Assembly: GCA_003156795.1 (NCBI GenBank)
Contig: PMHU01000204.1
Location: forward strand, 450-26,229
DNA from: Acidimicrobiaceae bacterium
Lineage (GTDB): Bacteria; Actinomycetota; Acidimicrobiia; Acidimicrobiales; Palsa-688
Length of the DNA stretch: 25,780 nucleotides
Reading direction: 5' to 3'
How positions within the stretch are numbered: the first letter of the stretch is position 1; each line of letters starts with the position of its first letter. The position numbers and the translations under genes were made by a program. The notes beneath the pieces were generated by a model. The model saw only the letters and a list, made by a program, of their open reading frames with translations. It was not told where the DNA came from and ran no database searches. Shown one piece after another: positions 1 to 7,395 of this stretch.

Positions 1-1
1 C

Positions 2-892
2 GGCGAGATGGCCACCTTCGACGGCTTCGTGCTCGGCGCGGTGGTGGCGGAGCGGACCACGCGCGCCGCGCTGACCATCGGACCGCTGGCCGTGGCGGTG
101 CGGGACCCGGTCATGATCGCGATGGGCGCGGGCTCGCTGGCCGAGCTGACCGGGCGGACGGTGAACGTGGCGCTCGGCTCCTCCAGCCCGGTGCTGGTCC
201 AGCAGTGGCACGGCCGCCGCCAGGAGCGCACCGCGCTCGCGCTGGCCGAGTCGGCCACCGCCGTCCGGACCCTGCTGGACGGCGGCAAGGCCGACGTGGC
301 GGGTGAAGTCATCAGGACCCGCGGCTTCCGGCTCCGGACCAAGGCGCCTTCCTCGCCGCTGACCATCGCGGCGTTTGGCCGCGGCGCGGTCAAGGTGGCG
401 GCGCGGCACGCAGACCGGATGGTGATCAACCTGGTGACGCCGAAGTCGGCGGCCCGGCTGGTGGAGATGCTGCACGACGAATGCCGGGCGGCCGGGCGGC
501 CGGTGCCGCCGGTGGCGGCCTGGGTCGCGGCGGTCGTCAGTCCGGCGGCCCTCGGCCCGGCGGTCCTCGGTCCGGGTGTTGAGCAGCTGCGGCGGGGACT
601 GGTCGCCTACATGTCCGCGCCCGGCTACGGCGAGATGTTCGCCGAGGCGGGCTTCGCCGACGTGGTGCGCTTCGCCCGGACCGGACCGCATCCGGGTGAG
701 CTGCTGGCGGCGATACCGCCGGAGATCGTCGGGCACGTGTCGCTGGTCGGCGACGAGCCAGGCGTGCGGGCCCGGATAGCCGAATACGCCGACGCCGGCG
801 TGGACGAGATCGCGCTCGTGCCAGGATCCAGCGACGCGGATCCGGCCGGGGTGGGAACGCTCACCGCGCTGGCGCCCGTAGCGCCGGCCTAG
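2..892 (+). CDS. LLM-family (luciferase-like) flavin-dependent oxidoreductase, 5'-truncated by the window edge
   Basis: The frame is open to the left edge (Gly-Glu precede the first Met at position 8), so the N-terminus lies outside the window. The visible ~295 residues have the layout of F420- or FMN-dependent TIM-barrel monooxygenases and reductases: an early strand of the type TTRAALTIGPLAVAVRDPVM, a central AAFGRGAVKVAARHADRMVI segment, and a C-terminal SLVGDEPGVRARIAEYADAGVDEIALVP motif like the GTP.evaarl.ey.daGvdel.l..P ending of the family. Family members are usually about 300-350 residues, so perhaps 30-50 residues are missing. It ends 8 bp before the acyl-CoA synthetase start, which suggests co-transcription and a role in lipid or xenobiotic acid catabolism. 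Cofactor and substrate cannot be assigned. Confidence 0.8.
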   Translation, partial: GEMATFDGFVLGAVVAERTTRAALTIGPLAVAVRDPVMIAMGAGSLAELTGRTVNVALGSSSPVLVQQWHGRRQERTALALAESATAVRTLLDGGKADVAGEVIRTRGFRLRTKAPSSPLTIAAFGRGAVKVAARHADRMVINLVTPKSAARLVEMLHDECRAAGRPVPPVAAWVAAVVSPAALGPAVLGPGVEQLRRGLVAYMSAPGYGEMFAEAGFADVVRFARTGPHPGELLAAIPPEIVGHVSLVGDEPGVRARIAEYADAGVDEIALVPGSSDADPAGVGTLTALAPVAPA

Positions 893-900
893 GAGGAACA

Positions 901-2640
901 GTGGGGCTTCATCCGGCTGAGCGGGTCCGGGAGTACCGGGCGGCGGGCTACTGGAACGACGACATGATCGACGCGCTGCTGCGCGAGCGTGTCGCGGTGC
1001 ACGGTGACATACCCGCGATCGTCGACCCGCTGAACCGGGACGCGCTGATGGACGGGCCGGTCCGCACGCTGACCTGGCCGGAGCTGGACGAGCAGGTATC
1101 GCGGCTCGCGCAGGTGCTGCTGGACGAGGGGATCACGGCCGGGGACGTCGTCGGCATCCAGCTGCCTAACACCGTCGAGATCGCCGTCGCCTTCCTGGCC
1201 ATCGTCCGGATCGGCGCGATTGTGGCCCCGTTCCCGGTCCAGTACCGCGCCTACGAGCTCACTCATCTGTCCCGGGTCGCGCAGGTGAAGCTGTTCATCA
1301 CGGCGGGGCGCATCGGGCGGCGGCAGGCGGCGGCCGAGATCGCCGGGTTGCGAGAGCAGATCCCGTCGCTGCGCACCGTAGCCGCGTTCGGGCTTTCCGG
1401 GGCCTCCGGGGTCTCCGGGGTCTCCGGGGTCTCCGGGGCCTCCGCGACGGAGGGTGTCGTCGGGCTTGACGAGCGCGTCGCGGCGGCCGGTGGCCTTCGC
1501 GGGCTGGATCGCTACCTTGCGTCGTGGTCGCCGGACCCGAACGACTGCGTGACGATCTGCTGGACCTCGGGCACGGAAAGCACTCCCAAGGGCGTGCAGC
1601 GGACCCACTACGACTGGATGGCGATGTGCACGTCGACGGTCGAGGGCCCGGACCTGACCGCCGACGACGTGCTGCTCAACCCGTTCCCGATGGTGAACAT
1701 GGCCGGCATCAACGGCATGTTCCTGCCCTGGCTCAAGGTCGGCGGGCTGCTGGTCCAGCACCATCCGTTCGACCTGGCCACGTTCTTGCGGCAGATCTCG
1801 CAGTACCGGGCGACCTACACCGTCGCGCCGCCGGCCCTGCTCACCACGCTGCTGCACAACGAGGCGCTGCTGGCGACCGCTGACATCTCCTCGCTGCGGT
1901 TGCTCGGCTCAGGCTCCACCCCGCTCGCGCCGAGCCTGCTACAGGGCTGGCACGACAAGTACGGTATCGAGATCCTCAACTTCTACGGCTCGAACGAGGG
2001 CATCGCGCTGCTTGGCACCCCCAAAGACATCCCCGATCCCGCCGTACGGGCTCTGTACTTCCCTCGCTACGGCGCCCGGAGCTGGTCCTTCTCGATGGCG
2101 CGCACGACATTGGCGCGGATCGTGGACCCGCAGACGGAGAAGGAGATCACCGCGGCGGGCGTGCCGGGCGAGCTGCGGATCAAGGGCCCCGGCGTGTTCC
2201 CGGGATACCTGCCCGCCAGCGGCGTGCCCGACCCGTTCGACGACGACGGCTACCTCAAGACCGGGGACATCCTGGAGATCGCCGGGGACGAGCTGCAGTA
2301 CCTGCACTACGTCGACCGCTCCAAGGACATGGTCGTCCGGGGCGGCATGAAGATCTCGGCGGCCGAACTGGAGACCTTCGTCTCCAATCACCCCAAGGTC
2401 GCCGACGTCGCCGTCGTGGCCTACCCGGACGAGATACTGGGTGAGCGCGCGTGCGCGGTGGTCGTTCCGCGGCCAGGAGAAACGGTGAGCCTGGCCGAGA
2501 TCGTCGAGTACCTGCGCGGGCTGGGTATCGCGACCTTCAAGCTGCCCGAGCGGCTTGAACTGCGAGACGAACTGCCCCGCAACCCGCTCGGCAAGATACT
2601 TAAGCGTGAGCTACGCGAAGAATTGCGGCATTCAGGCTAA
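901..2640 (+). CDS. AMP-forming acyl-CoA synthetase (class I adenylate-forming enzyme)
   Basis: Activates a carboxylic acid with ATP and joins it to CoA; cytoplasmic. The core motifs are present: A3 phosphate loop from T218 (TICWTSGTESTPKG), A5 at N360 (NFYGSNEG), A7 with GYLKTGD, hinge A8 near residues 471-476 (VDRSKD), and A10 with the catalytic lysine K565 (NPLGK). At 579 residues it is a normal length. The start is GTG at 901 with AGGAGG a few bases upstream. It follows the LLM oxidoreductase directly. Residues ~166-181 form an unusual Ser-Gly-Val/Ala run encoded by an imperfect 9-bp DNA repeat, in the N-terminal domain before A3. The acid substrate is unknown; the ring or fatty acid specificity pocket is not readable by eye. 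Confidence 0.93.
   Translation: MGLHPAERVREYRAAGYWNDDMIDALLRERVAVHGDIPAIVDPLNRDALMDGPVRTLTWPELDEQVSRLAQVLLDEGITAGDVVGIQLPNTVEIAVAFLAIVRIGAIVAPFPVQYRAYELTHLSRVAQVKLFITAGRIGRRQAAAEIAGLREQIPSLRTVAAFGLSGASGVSGVSGVSGASATEGVVGLDERVAAAGGLRGLDRYLASWSPDPNDCVTICWTSGTESTPKGVQRTHYDWMAMCTSTVEGPDLTADDVLLNPFPMVNMAGINGMFLPWLKVGGLLVQHHPFDLATFLRQISQYRATYTVAPPALLTTLLHNEALLATADISSLRLLGSGSTPLAPSLLQGWHDKYGIEILNFYGSNEGIALLGTPKDIPDPAVRALYFPRYGARSWSFSMARTTLARIVDPQTEKEITAAGVPGELRIKGPGVFPGYLPASGVPDPFDDDGYLKTGDILEIAGDELQYLHYVDRSKDMVVRGGMKISAAELETFVSNHPKVADVAVVAYPDEILGERACAVVVPRPGETVSLAEIVEYLRGLGIATFKLPERLELRDELPRNPLGKILKRELREELRHSG
1395..1439 (+). repeat. 9-bp GC-rich tandem repeat inside the acyl-CoA synthetase gene
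   Basis: Five imperfect copies of the unit CTCCGGGGT (first and last varying to TTCCGGGGC and CTCCGGGGC) encode a Ser-Gly-Ala/Val repeat. The unit length is a multiple of three, so copy-number change by slippage would keep the frame. Confidence 0.85.
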
Positions 2641-2825
2641 AGCGTTTCTTTTACGATAAGTGCTCCGACTGTGGTTGTCTCGCCCGCCGATCGGGAAAAT
2701 CAGGCATAAGCTGAGGCAACAGTGCGGGGGCGTAAAGTGATCAAGAATTCCGGTTTTATCGCCATTTTCTTATGCGCTCGGCTGTTTGAGCTTATCAACG
2801 GCGTAATGAGCGAAAAGGAGCGCAT

Positions 2826-3905
2826 ATGCGACGCAAGTGGCCCATTCTCGCGGCGGCTATTCCCCTCATGTTCGGCTGGGCCCTGGCAGCGGCCTACCCG
2901 GCCGGAGCCGCCGCCGGCGTAGCGGGCGCGAGGGACGTATTCGGCGCTACGGGCGTATTCGGCGCTTCCGGGGTTTCCGGGACGAGCGGTCCGGTGCAGC
3001 CTGGAGGCGTGGTCAGGCAGCTAGGTCGCACGTCCGCGGACGGAAGACCACAGACCGCAGGCGGCAGGATGCAGGCTGAGCAGACCGTGGTGTCCAGCAG
3101 CAACTGGGCCGGCTACGCCGATACCGGCTCCAATGACGGCTTCACCAACGTCGCGGCCAGCTGGGTGCAGCCGGCCGGCCACTGCAGCTCCGGCGACCAG
3201 TACTCCGCGTTCTGGGTCGGGCTCGACGGCTACACCAGCCGCACGGTGGAGCAGACCGGCAGCGAAGTCGACTGCGTCGGCCAAACCGCCGAGTACTACG
3301 CCTGGTACGAGATCTACCCGAGCCCGGAAGTGACCTTCAGCAACACGGTCAAGGCGGGCGACAAATTCTCCGCCTCGGTCAGTTACCTGGGCGCCAACAA
3401 GTTCCGGCTCACGATCACCGACGCTACCCAGCATTGGAAGCGCTCGGCCACCCGGAGGCTGGCCGGGGCGGCGCGATCCTCGGCCGAGGTCATCGCCGAG
3501 GCGCCCTGCTGTACGTCCAGCGGCGGCATCTTGCCGCTGACCAGCTTCGGCACGGTCAGCTTCAGCGGAGCGACGGTGAACAACGCGGACCTGTGCACGC
3601 TCAAGCCGGTGGAAATCACGATGCCGGACGCGTCCGTCTCGTCGCTGTCGAACTGCCAGGACTTCGCCGCCAGCTACACCGGTTCAGGCGGCGGCTCCCC
3701 CGTCCGGGCCAGAGGCCGCGGCTTATCACCATTCCCATGTGTGTGGAAGTGGCGCCCTGATCAAAGAATGTGCAGGGTGCCACTTCCATGCGCTGGCCGG
3801 GCGGGCGCCGCGGGTGGGACCGGCGGGGTTAACCAGGAGTGCAGTGCGGGGCCGGGGGCGGGACGTCGAGGGTTGGGTTGCGGTCGAAGAAGCCGGTCGG
3901 CTTGA
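2826..3905 (+). CDS. Secreted glutamic peptidase, family G1 (eqolisin-like); C-terminal end suspect
   Basis: Residues 1-30 are a signal peptide (basic MRRK, hydrophobic core, Ala-rich end). After a Gly/Ser/Val linker comes a G1 peptidase domain from about residue 90: SNWAGYA, then WVGLDGYTSRTVEQTGSEVDC with candidate catalytic Q143, then YYAWYEIYP, then SSAEVIAEAP with candidate catalytic E221, then GGILPLTSFGTVSF. Eqolisins use a Gln/Glu pair and are acid endopeptidases. The usual Trp after the catalytic Glu (S-A-E-W) is Val here. The start is ATG 2826 behind AAAGGAG. Homology plausibly ends near residue 290 (FAASYTGSGG). The remaining ~70 residues are Arg/Gly/Pro-rich, run through a hairpin at 3745-3787 and overlap the convergent amine oxidase by 77 bp, so the true stop has probably been lost or shifted. 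Confidence 0.85.
   Translation: MRRKWPILAAAIPLMFGWALAAAYPAGAAAGVAGARDVFGATGVFGASGVSGTSGPVQPGGVVRQLGRTSADGRPQTAGGRMQAEQTVVSSSNWAGYADTGSNDGFTNVAASWVQPAGHCSSGDQYSAFWVGLDGYTSRTVEQTGSEVDCVGQTAEYYAWYEIYPSPEVTFSNTVKAGDKFSASVSYLGANKFRLTITDATQHWKRSATRRLAGAARSSAEVIAEAPCCTSSGGILPLTSFGTVSFSGATVNNADLCTLKPVEITMPDASVSSLSNCQDFAASYTGSGGGSPVRARGRGLSPFPCVWKWRPDQRMCRVPLPCAGRAGAAGGTGGVNQECSAGPGAGRRGLGCGRRSRSA
2937..2990 (+). repeat. 18-bp repeat encoding VFGATG-type hexapeptides in the G1 peptidase linker
   Basis: The 12-mer GTATTCGGCGCT occurs at 2937 and again at 2955, a period of 18 bp. A third, diverged copy follows, giving VFGATG-VFGASG-VSGTSG at about residues 38-55, between the signal peptide and the catalytic domain. 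Confidence 0.75.
3745..3787. terminator. Strong hairpin between convergent genes, likely bidirectional terminator
   Basis: The 15-bp arms GGAAGTGGCGCCCTG (3745-3759) and CAGGGTGCCACTTCC (3773-3787) pair at 14 positions plus one G-U, around a 13-nt loop. There is no clear U-tract on either side. The position between convergent genes supports a terminator role. Confidence 0.65.
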
Positions 3906-5727
3906 GCACGAAGCCGCAGTGGGCGACGGGCATGACCGGCCAGTCCTCCAGGCGCGGGAAGTGCGTGGGGCCGAACGTGTGCCATACCACGAGGTCGGTG
4001 CCGTCGATGTCCTGGTCGGCCGCGATGAAGGCGGGGATCCCGGCTCCGCCGGGATGCTGGTTCACGAAGTCGCCGGCCGAATAGCGGTGAGCCGGGTCGT
4101 ACTTGGTGACCCAGAGGTGATTGGCCGCGAAACCGGCCCTGGCCGCCAGCGGCGAGGCCGGATCGGCCAGCAGGGCCGGGGCGGACTCCGGGTAAAGCGT
4201 GTAGGCGGTCGGATGGCCGAAGCGGTTATGGCGTTCGGTGCTGACCACCCGCCAGGTCCGGCCGCGGGAGCCGTCCGCGCGGCGGCCCGCCTGCGACTCA
4301 CGAGTCAGCCGGGTCACCGTCTGCACCATGGCATTGCCGTAGGGGTTCTCCGGGCCGATCGGGGCTCCGCTGACGTCCACCTCTTCGACCGCGTTGGCCG
4401 GGCCGTCCACGGTCATGTCCAGCCGGGCGCTGAACAGGTGCTGGTGCACGGGCGCGGCCAGGCCGGGCGCGACCTCGGTGGAATGCGGGTGGTCACCGCC
4501 GGGATGGGCCGAGGTGAAGAGCACCCCGGTCAGCTTGACCTCGCACTCGATGGTGCCGTCCAGGTAGAAGTACCAGTAGAAGCCGTAGTCGTAATTGCCG
4601 ACCGTGGTGAAGTAGGAGACCACGAGCCGGCGCTGGCGCCGGGACTGAGCCGAGCCGTTGAAGATGTCGGTGTGCTTCCACAGGATGCCGAAGTCCTCCT
4701 CATGGATGCAGATCGCGTTCGGTATCGTGCGCGGCTGGCCGGTGTCGTCGGTCACGGTCGCGTCCAGGTAGGCGATCTCGCCTAGGCAGTCGCAGCCGAG
4801 CTCGAGCGAGTTGACCCACTTGCCGACCAGGAACTCGCCCGTGTCGAAGTACGCCTGCCAGTAGCGGAATCGCGGGTCGCCGTAGGGCACGACCATCTCG
4901 GCCAGGCTCGCCCGATGCAGTATCGGCCGCAGTCTTTCCCCGTCATCCCAGCCCACGTCGTGCAGGACGAGGGCGTCGAGAGGGTGCATCGACACCCTGA
5001 GACGCCAGTTCTCCCATCGGATCGCAGAGCCTTCGACCACGAAGCCGGGGGCGTCCGGCTGAACGATGTCGAGCGGCTTCAGGCTGGTCCGCCAAGCCCC
5101 GACGCCCGCCTCGTCGTAGTTGGCACACTCGCTCGGAATGGCAGCCGCTTCGGGATCGTCGAGGATCTCCAGGATCTCGCCGGTCGTCACATCGAAGGTG
5201 GCGACCAGGCCTTCGATCGGATGGGCATACCCATTGTCGGTCTTATGGTGACGGACGTAGCACACGATGCGCACCAACCGTCGACCTTGCTCGCCCGCAA
5301 CGCCGAAGTTGCCGGCCGGCCACGGGTCGTGCTGGACCCGTTCGATATCGTCGATCCCTCTGGCCCTCAGAGCCGCCAGCCACCGCTCGTCTTTCTTGAC
5401 GACCTCCACGGCGCGCATGTACTCCCCGAGCAGGTAGGCGGCGTGGCAGTCCGCCAACTTCACCCACCCGACCACCTCCGCCCCGGCCAAGCTGACCGTG
5501 ACCTCCTCAGTGGCGCCGTCTCCACGATCGACGAGGATCACCTCGGCCTGGCGATCTACATCTCCGCCGACGAGGTCCTTGTCCGGCTCGAGGAGAGTCA
5601 CGGAGAAAAACCGGTGAGACCCCCGGAATCGGGCATCCCGCTTGACGGCGGCGACCGCAGCGCGGATCTCGATCTCGTCCAAGGGATCCAAAGGATGGGC
5701 CAAGCCGGTGGCCACCGCGTCGACCAT
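3829..5727 (-). CDS. Copper-containing primary amine oxidase (TPQ enzyme)
   Basis: Oxidises primary amines to aldehydes, releasing ammonia and hydrogen peroxide. From the ATG at 5727 it is 632 residues, as expected for bacterial copper amine oxidases. The topaquinone precursor is Y379 in VGNYDYGF (family motif T-x-x-N-Y-D/E-Y). Copper ligands are H428 and H430 (VHQHLFSARLDM) and H603 in PVAHCGFVLKPTGFFDRNP. The likely catalytic base is D295 in YFDTGEF. The N-terminus AHPLDPLDEIEIRAAV is the family's usual beginning. A GTG at 5856 extends the frame by 43 residues and has GGAGG close upstream, but those residues look non-coding, so I prefer 5727. It converges on the G1 peptidase. No secretion signal is seen. 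Confidence 0.94.
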   Translation of the reverse strand: MVDAVATGLAHPLDPLDEIEIRAAVAAVKRDARFRGSHRFFSVTLLEPDKDLVGGDVDRQAEVILVDRGDGATEEVTVSLAGAEVVGWVKLADCHAAYLLGEYMRAVEVVKKDERWLAALRARGIDDIERVQHDPWPAGNFGVAGEQGRRLVRIVCYVRHHKTDNGYAHPIEGLVATFDVTTGEILEILDDPEAAAIPSECANYDEAGVGAWRTSLKPLDIVQPDAPGFVVEGSAIRWENWRLRVSMHPLDALVLHDVGWDDGERLRPILHRASLAEMVVPYGDPRFRYWQAYFDTGEFLVGKWVNSLELGCDCLGEIAYLDATVTDDTGQPRTIPNAICIHEEDFGILWKHTDIFNGSAQSRRQRRLVVSYFTTVGNYDYGFYWYFYLDGTIECEVKLTGVLFTSAHPGGDHPHSTEVAPGLAAPVHQHLFSARLDMTVDGPANAVEEVDVSGAPIGPENPYGNAMVQTVTRLTRESQAGRRADGSRGRTWRVVSTERHNRFGHPTAYTLYPESAPALLADPASPLAARAGFAANHLWVTKYDPAHRYSAGDFVNQHPGGAGIPAFIAADQDIDGTDLVVWHTFGPTHFPRLEDWPVMPVAHCGFVLKPTGFFDRNPTLDVPPPAPHCTPG

Positions 5728-5899
5728 GCCCACAACCCTTGCATACCGGGCGACTCCGAACCCCCTAAGGACCGACACCGGGCCCCCAAAGCCGGTCTCT
5801 GACGGGCCAGCCGACCTCCCGGGCGACGGCCCGCGCTCCCACTTCCGGCCCGCCACCCCACCTCCGCCGTCCGACGCGCCGAAGACCCCACCCGAATTT

Positions 5900-5913
5900 G
5901 ACCTGCGGAGGTC
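5900..5913 (-). terminator. Small hairpin directly after the epoxide hydrolase gene
   Basis: GACCT and AGGTC (5 bp, 4-nt loop) lie 1 bp past the stop codon of the minus-strand gene. It is short and lacks a clear U-run, so this is only a weak terminator candidate. Confidence 0.25.
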
Positions 5914-5914
5914 C

Positions 5915-6391
5915 TCAACCCAAGTCAGGAAACCTGGCTCGAAGCGGCGGGAAAATGATCCCAGCCAGGCCGCGAATGGTCGCCACTGAAGTGGCGCGCC
6001 AGTCGAAGTAGTCGCGCCACAGCGTCACCTGGCCATCGTGAACCTCGAAGACACCGCAGACCCAGAACTGCATGCGGAACGGGCCCAGGATGACCGCGTC
6101 TGTGCGCTCGGTCAACACCGACGATCCGTTCTCCGCGATGCGATGCACGACGACCTGAAAGCGCAAGTGGTTGCGGTAATACGCTCGGGCCGCTCGGGCG
6201 AAGCGATCTCGACCTCGGATCGTTGGCAGCGACACATTGCTGTAGAGGATGTCGTCGGCCACGAGCGAAATCACCGTCTCGGGGTCCGCCTCCTGCATGG
6301 CGTGGAGAAAGTCGGTGACGACATCGAGCGGCGCTCGAGCGCCGGCTGAGTCGCGTGGGAGGACAGGATCTGGACGCAGAGTCGGTGCCAC
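5915..6391 (-). CDS. Limonene-1,2-epoxide hydrolase-like enzyme (LEH/EphG family, SnoaL fold)
   Basis: A small cytoplasmic epoxide hydrolase of the limonene-epoxide-hydrolase type. All five active-site positions known from Rhodococcus LEH are present in order: Y50 and N52 (ILYSNVSLP), R96 and D98 (TERTDA), D127 (LWRDYFDW). The Arg-Asp-Asp triad activates water for one-step epoxide opening. At 158 residues it matches the family (~150). The GTG at 6391 is chosen because GAGGAG lies exactly 6 nt upstream; a GTG at 6439 would add 16 residues but has no ribosome site. It lies 113 bp downstream of the GntR regulator on the same strand, at the end of the catabolic block. The active site is intact, but substrates in this family also include steroid and fatty-acid epoxides, so limonene is not implied. 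Confidence 0.85.
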   Translation of the reverse strand: MAPTLRPDPVLPRDSAGARAPLDVVTDFLHAMQEADPETVISLVADDILYSNVSLPTIRGRDRFARAARAYYRNHLRFQVVVHRIAENGSSVLTERTDAVILGPFRMQFWVCGVFEVHDGQVTLWRDYFDWRATSVATIRGLAGIIFPPLRARFPDLG

Positions 6392-6504
6392 GATTCGCTC
6401 CTCAAGTGCTTCGAAGCCTGGACGAGGCGACGGTAGCACCGAGGCGACATCCGCCGGCGCGACGTCGAGCGCTCCCGCGCTCCCCTTCCCTTTGGTGCGA
6501 GCAC

Positions 6505-7332
6505 TTAGTGCCAGTCGACGACCTCGTTGGCCAGGTTCGGGTACATCTTCCTGACGTCCTGGTTGATTTTCATGAAGTGAGCCTCATTGAGCTGGCGCGC
6601 CGCTTCGGCGTCCCCGGCGCGAACGGCCTCTGCAATCTCCAGGTGCTCCCGATGCACCCGTCGGCGTTCCTTCAGGGTCCACTCGCGATGCTCGTCGTAC
6701 CGGGCCCGGTCGGCAAAGATAAACGCCACAGCACCGGCCATCAGCGTGACCACGTCGTTGTCCACCAGACCCCAAAGAGCACCGTGGAAGCCTGCGGATT
6801 TCTCGATCCACTCGCCGTCATTCATCTGCCGGCTGGGCGGTTCGAGGGTGGAGCTCGGCACGTGCTGTTCGAAGGTCTCGGGCCCGTCCGCCGCGCACCG
6901 CTGAGCCGCCAGCGCCGCGCACATGCCTTCCACGGCTGGGAGGGCTTCGAGCACGTGCGAAAAAGGCGTTCCCGTGATCTGCAGGAAGAGGGTCATGGTC
7001 TTACCGAAGTCGATGGGGCTGGGCCGGCCGACGATGGGTCCGCCGCCGAGGCCGGGCCTCATGACGATCAGGCCTTGGGTCTCCAACAGCCGCAGGGCTT
7101 CCCGTACCGAGGACCGGCCCACGCCGTAATTCTTGGCCATGACGTGCTCGGGCGGGAGCGGCGATCCGGGTTGAAGTCCTCGGTCCGCCACCTCCCGGGC
7201 GATCAGCCGAGCGACCGCCTTGGACACCTTTTCGGATCGGGCCGAGGTGATCTCCTTCGGAATGGAGACGACTGAGAGCCCCCGAAGGTGTTGTTCGGAG
7301 CTTTCCCGGTCAGGATCGTTACCGGTTGGCAT
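6505..7332 (-). CDS. GntR-family transcriptional regulator, FCD (FadR) subfamily
   Basis: 275 residues with an N-terminal winged helix at about 36-101; the recognition-helix region reads GVGRSSVREALRLLETQGLI, typical of GntR proteins. An all-helical FCD effector domain follows (about 115-260) with an H-x-x-L type pattern (FHGALW) and REHLEIAEAVRAGDAEAA near the end, as in FadR-type repressors that bind acids or acyl-CoAs through a metal site. The ATG at 7332 is the start. It sits inside the catabolic block, 63 bp after the P450 stop, and is the obvious local regulator. A dyad at the block promoter (11907-11924) could be its operator; that link is inferred, not shown. Effector unknown. Confidence 0.92.
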   Translation of the reverse strand: MPTGNDPDRESSEQHLRGLSVVSIPKEITSARSEKVSKAVARLIAREVADRGLQPGSPLPPEHVMAKNYGVGRSSVREALRLLETQGLIVMRPGLGGGPIVGRPSPIDFGKTMTLFLQITGTPFSHVLEALPAVEGMCAALAAQRCAADGPETFEQHVPSSTLEPPSRQMNDGEWIEKSAGFHGALWGLVDNDVVTLMAGAVAFIFADRARYDEHREWTLKERRRVHREHLEIAEAVRAGDAEAARQLNEAHFMKINQDVRKMYPNLANEVVDWH

Positions 7333-7395
7333 TACAGAGTCAACATACTGAGAGAGCCGTGATCATCGCTGTCATCGGGGGCGTTGAACCGTCGC

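Noticed and set aside
3739..4785. Long plus-strand frame opposite the amine oxidase
   Set aside because: Antisense shadow of a gene with clear catalytic residues; composition is typical of a GC-rich shadow.
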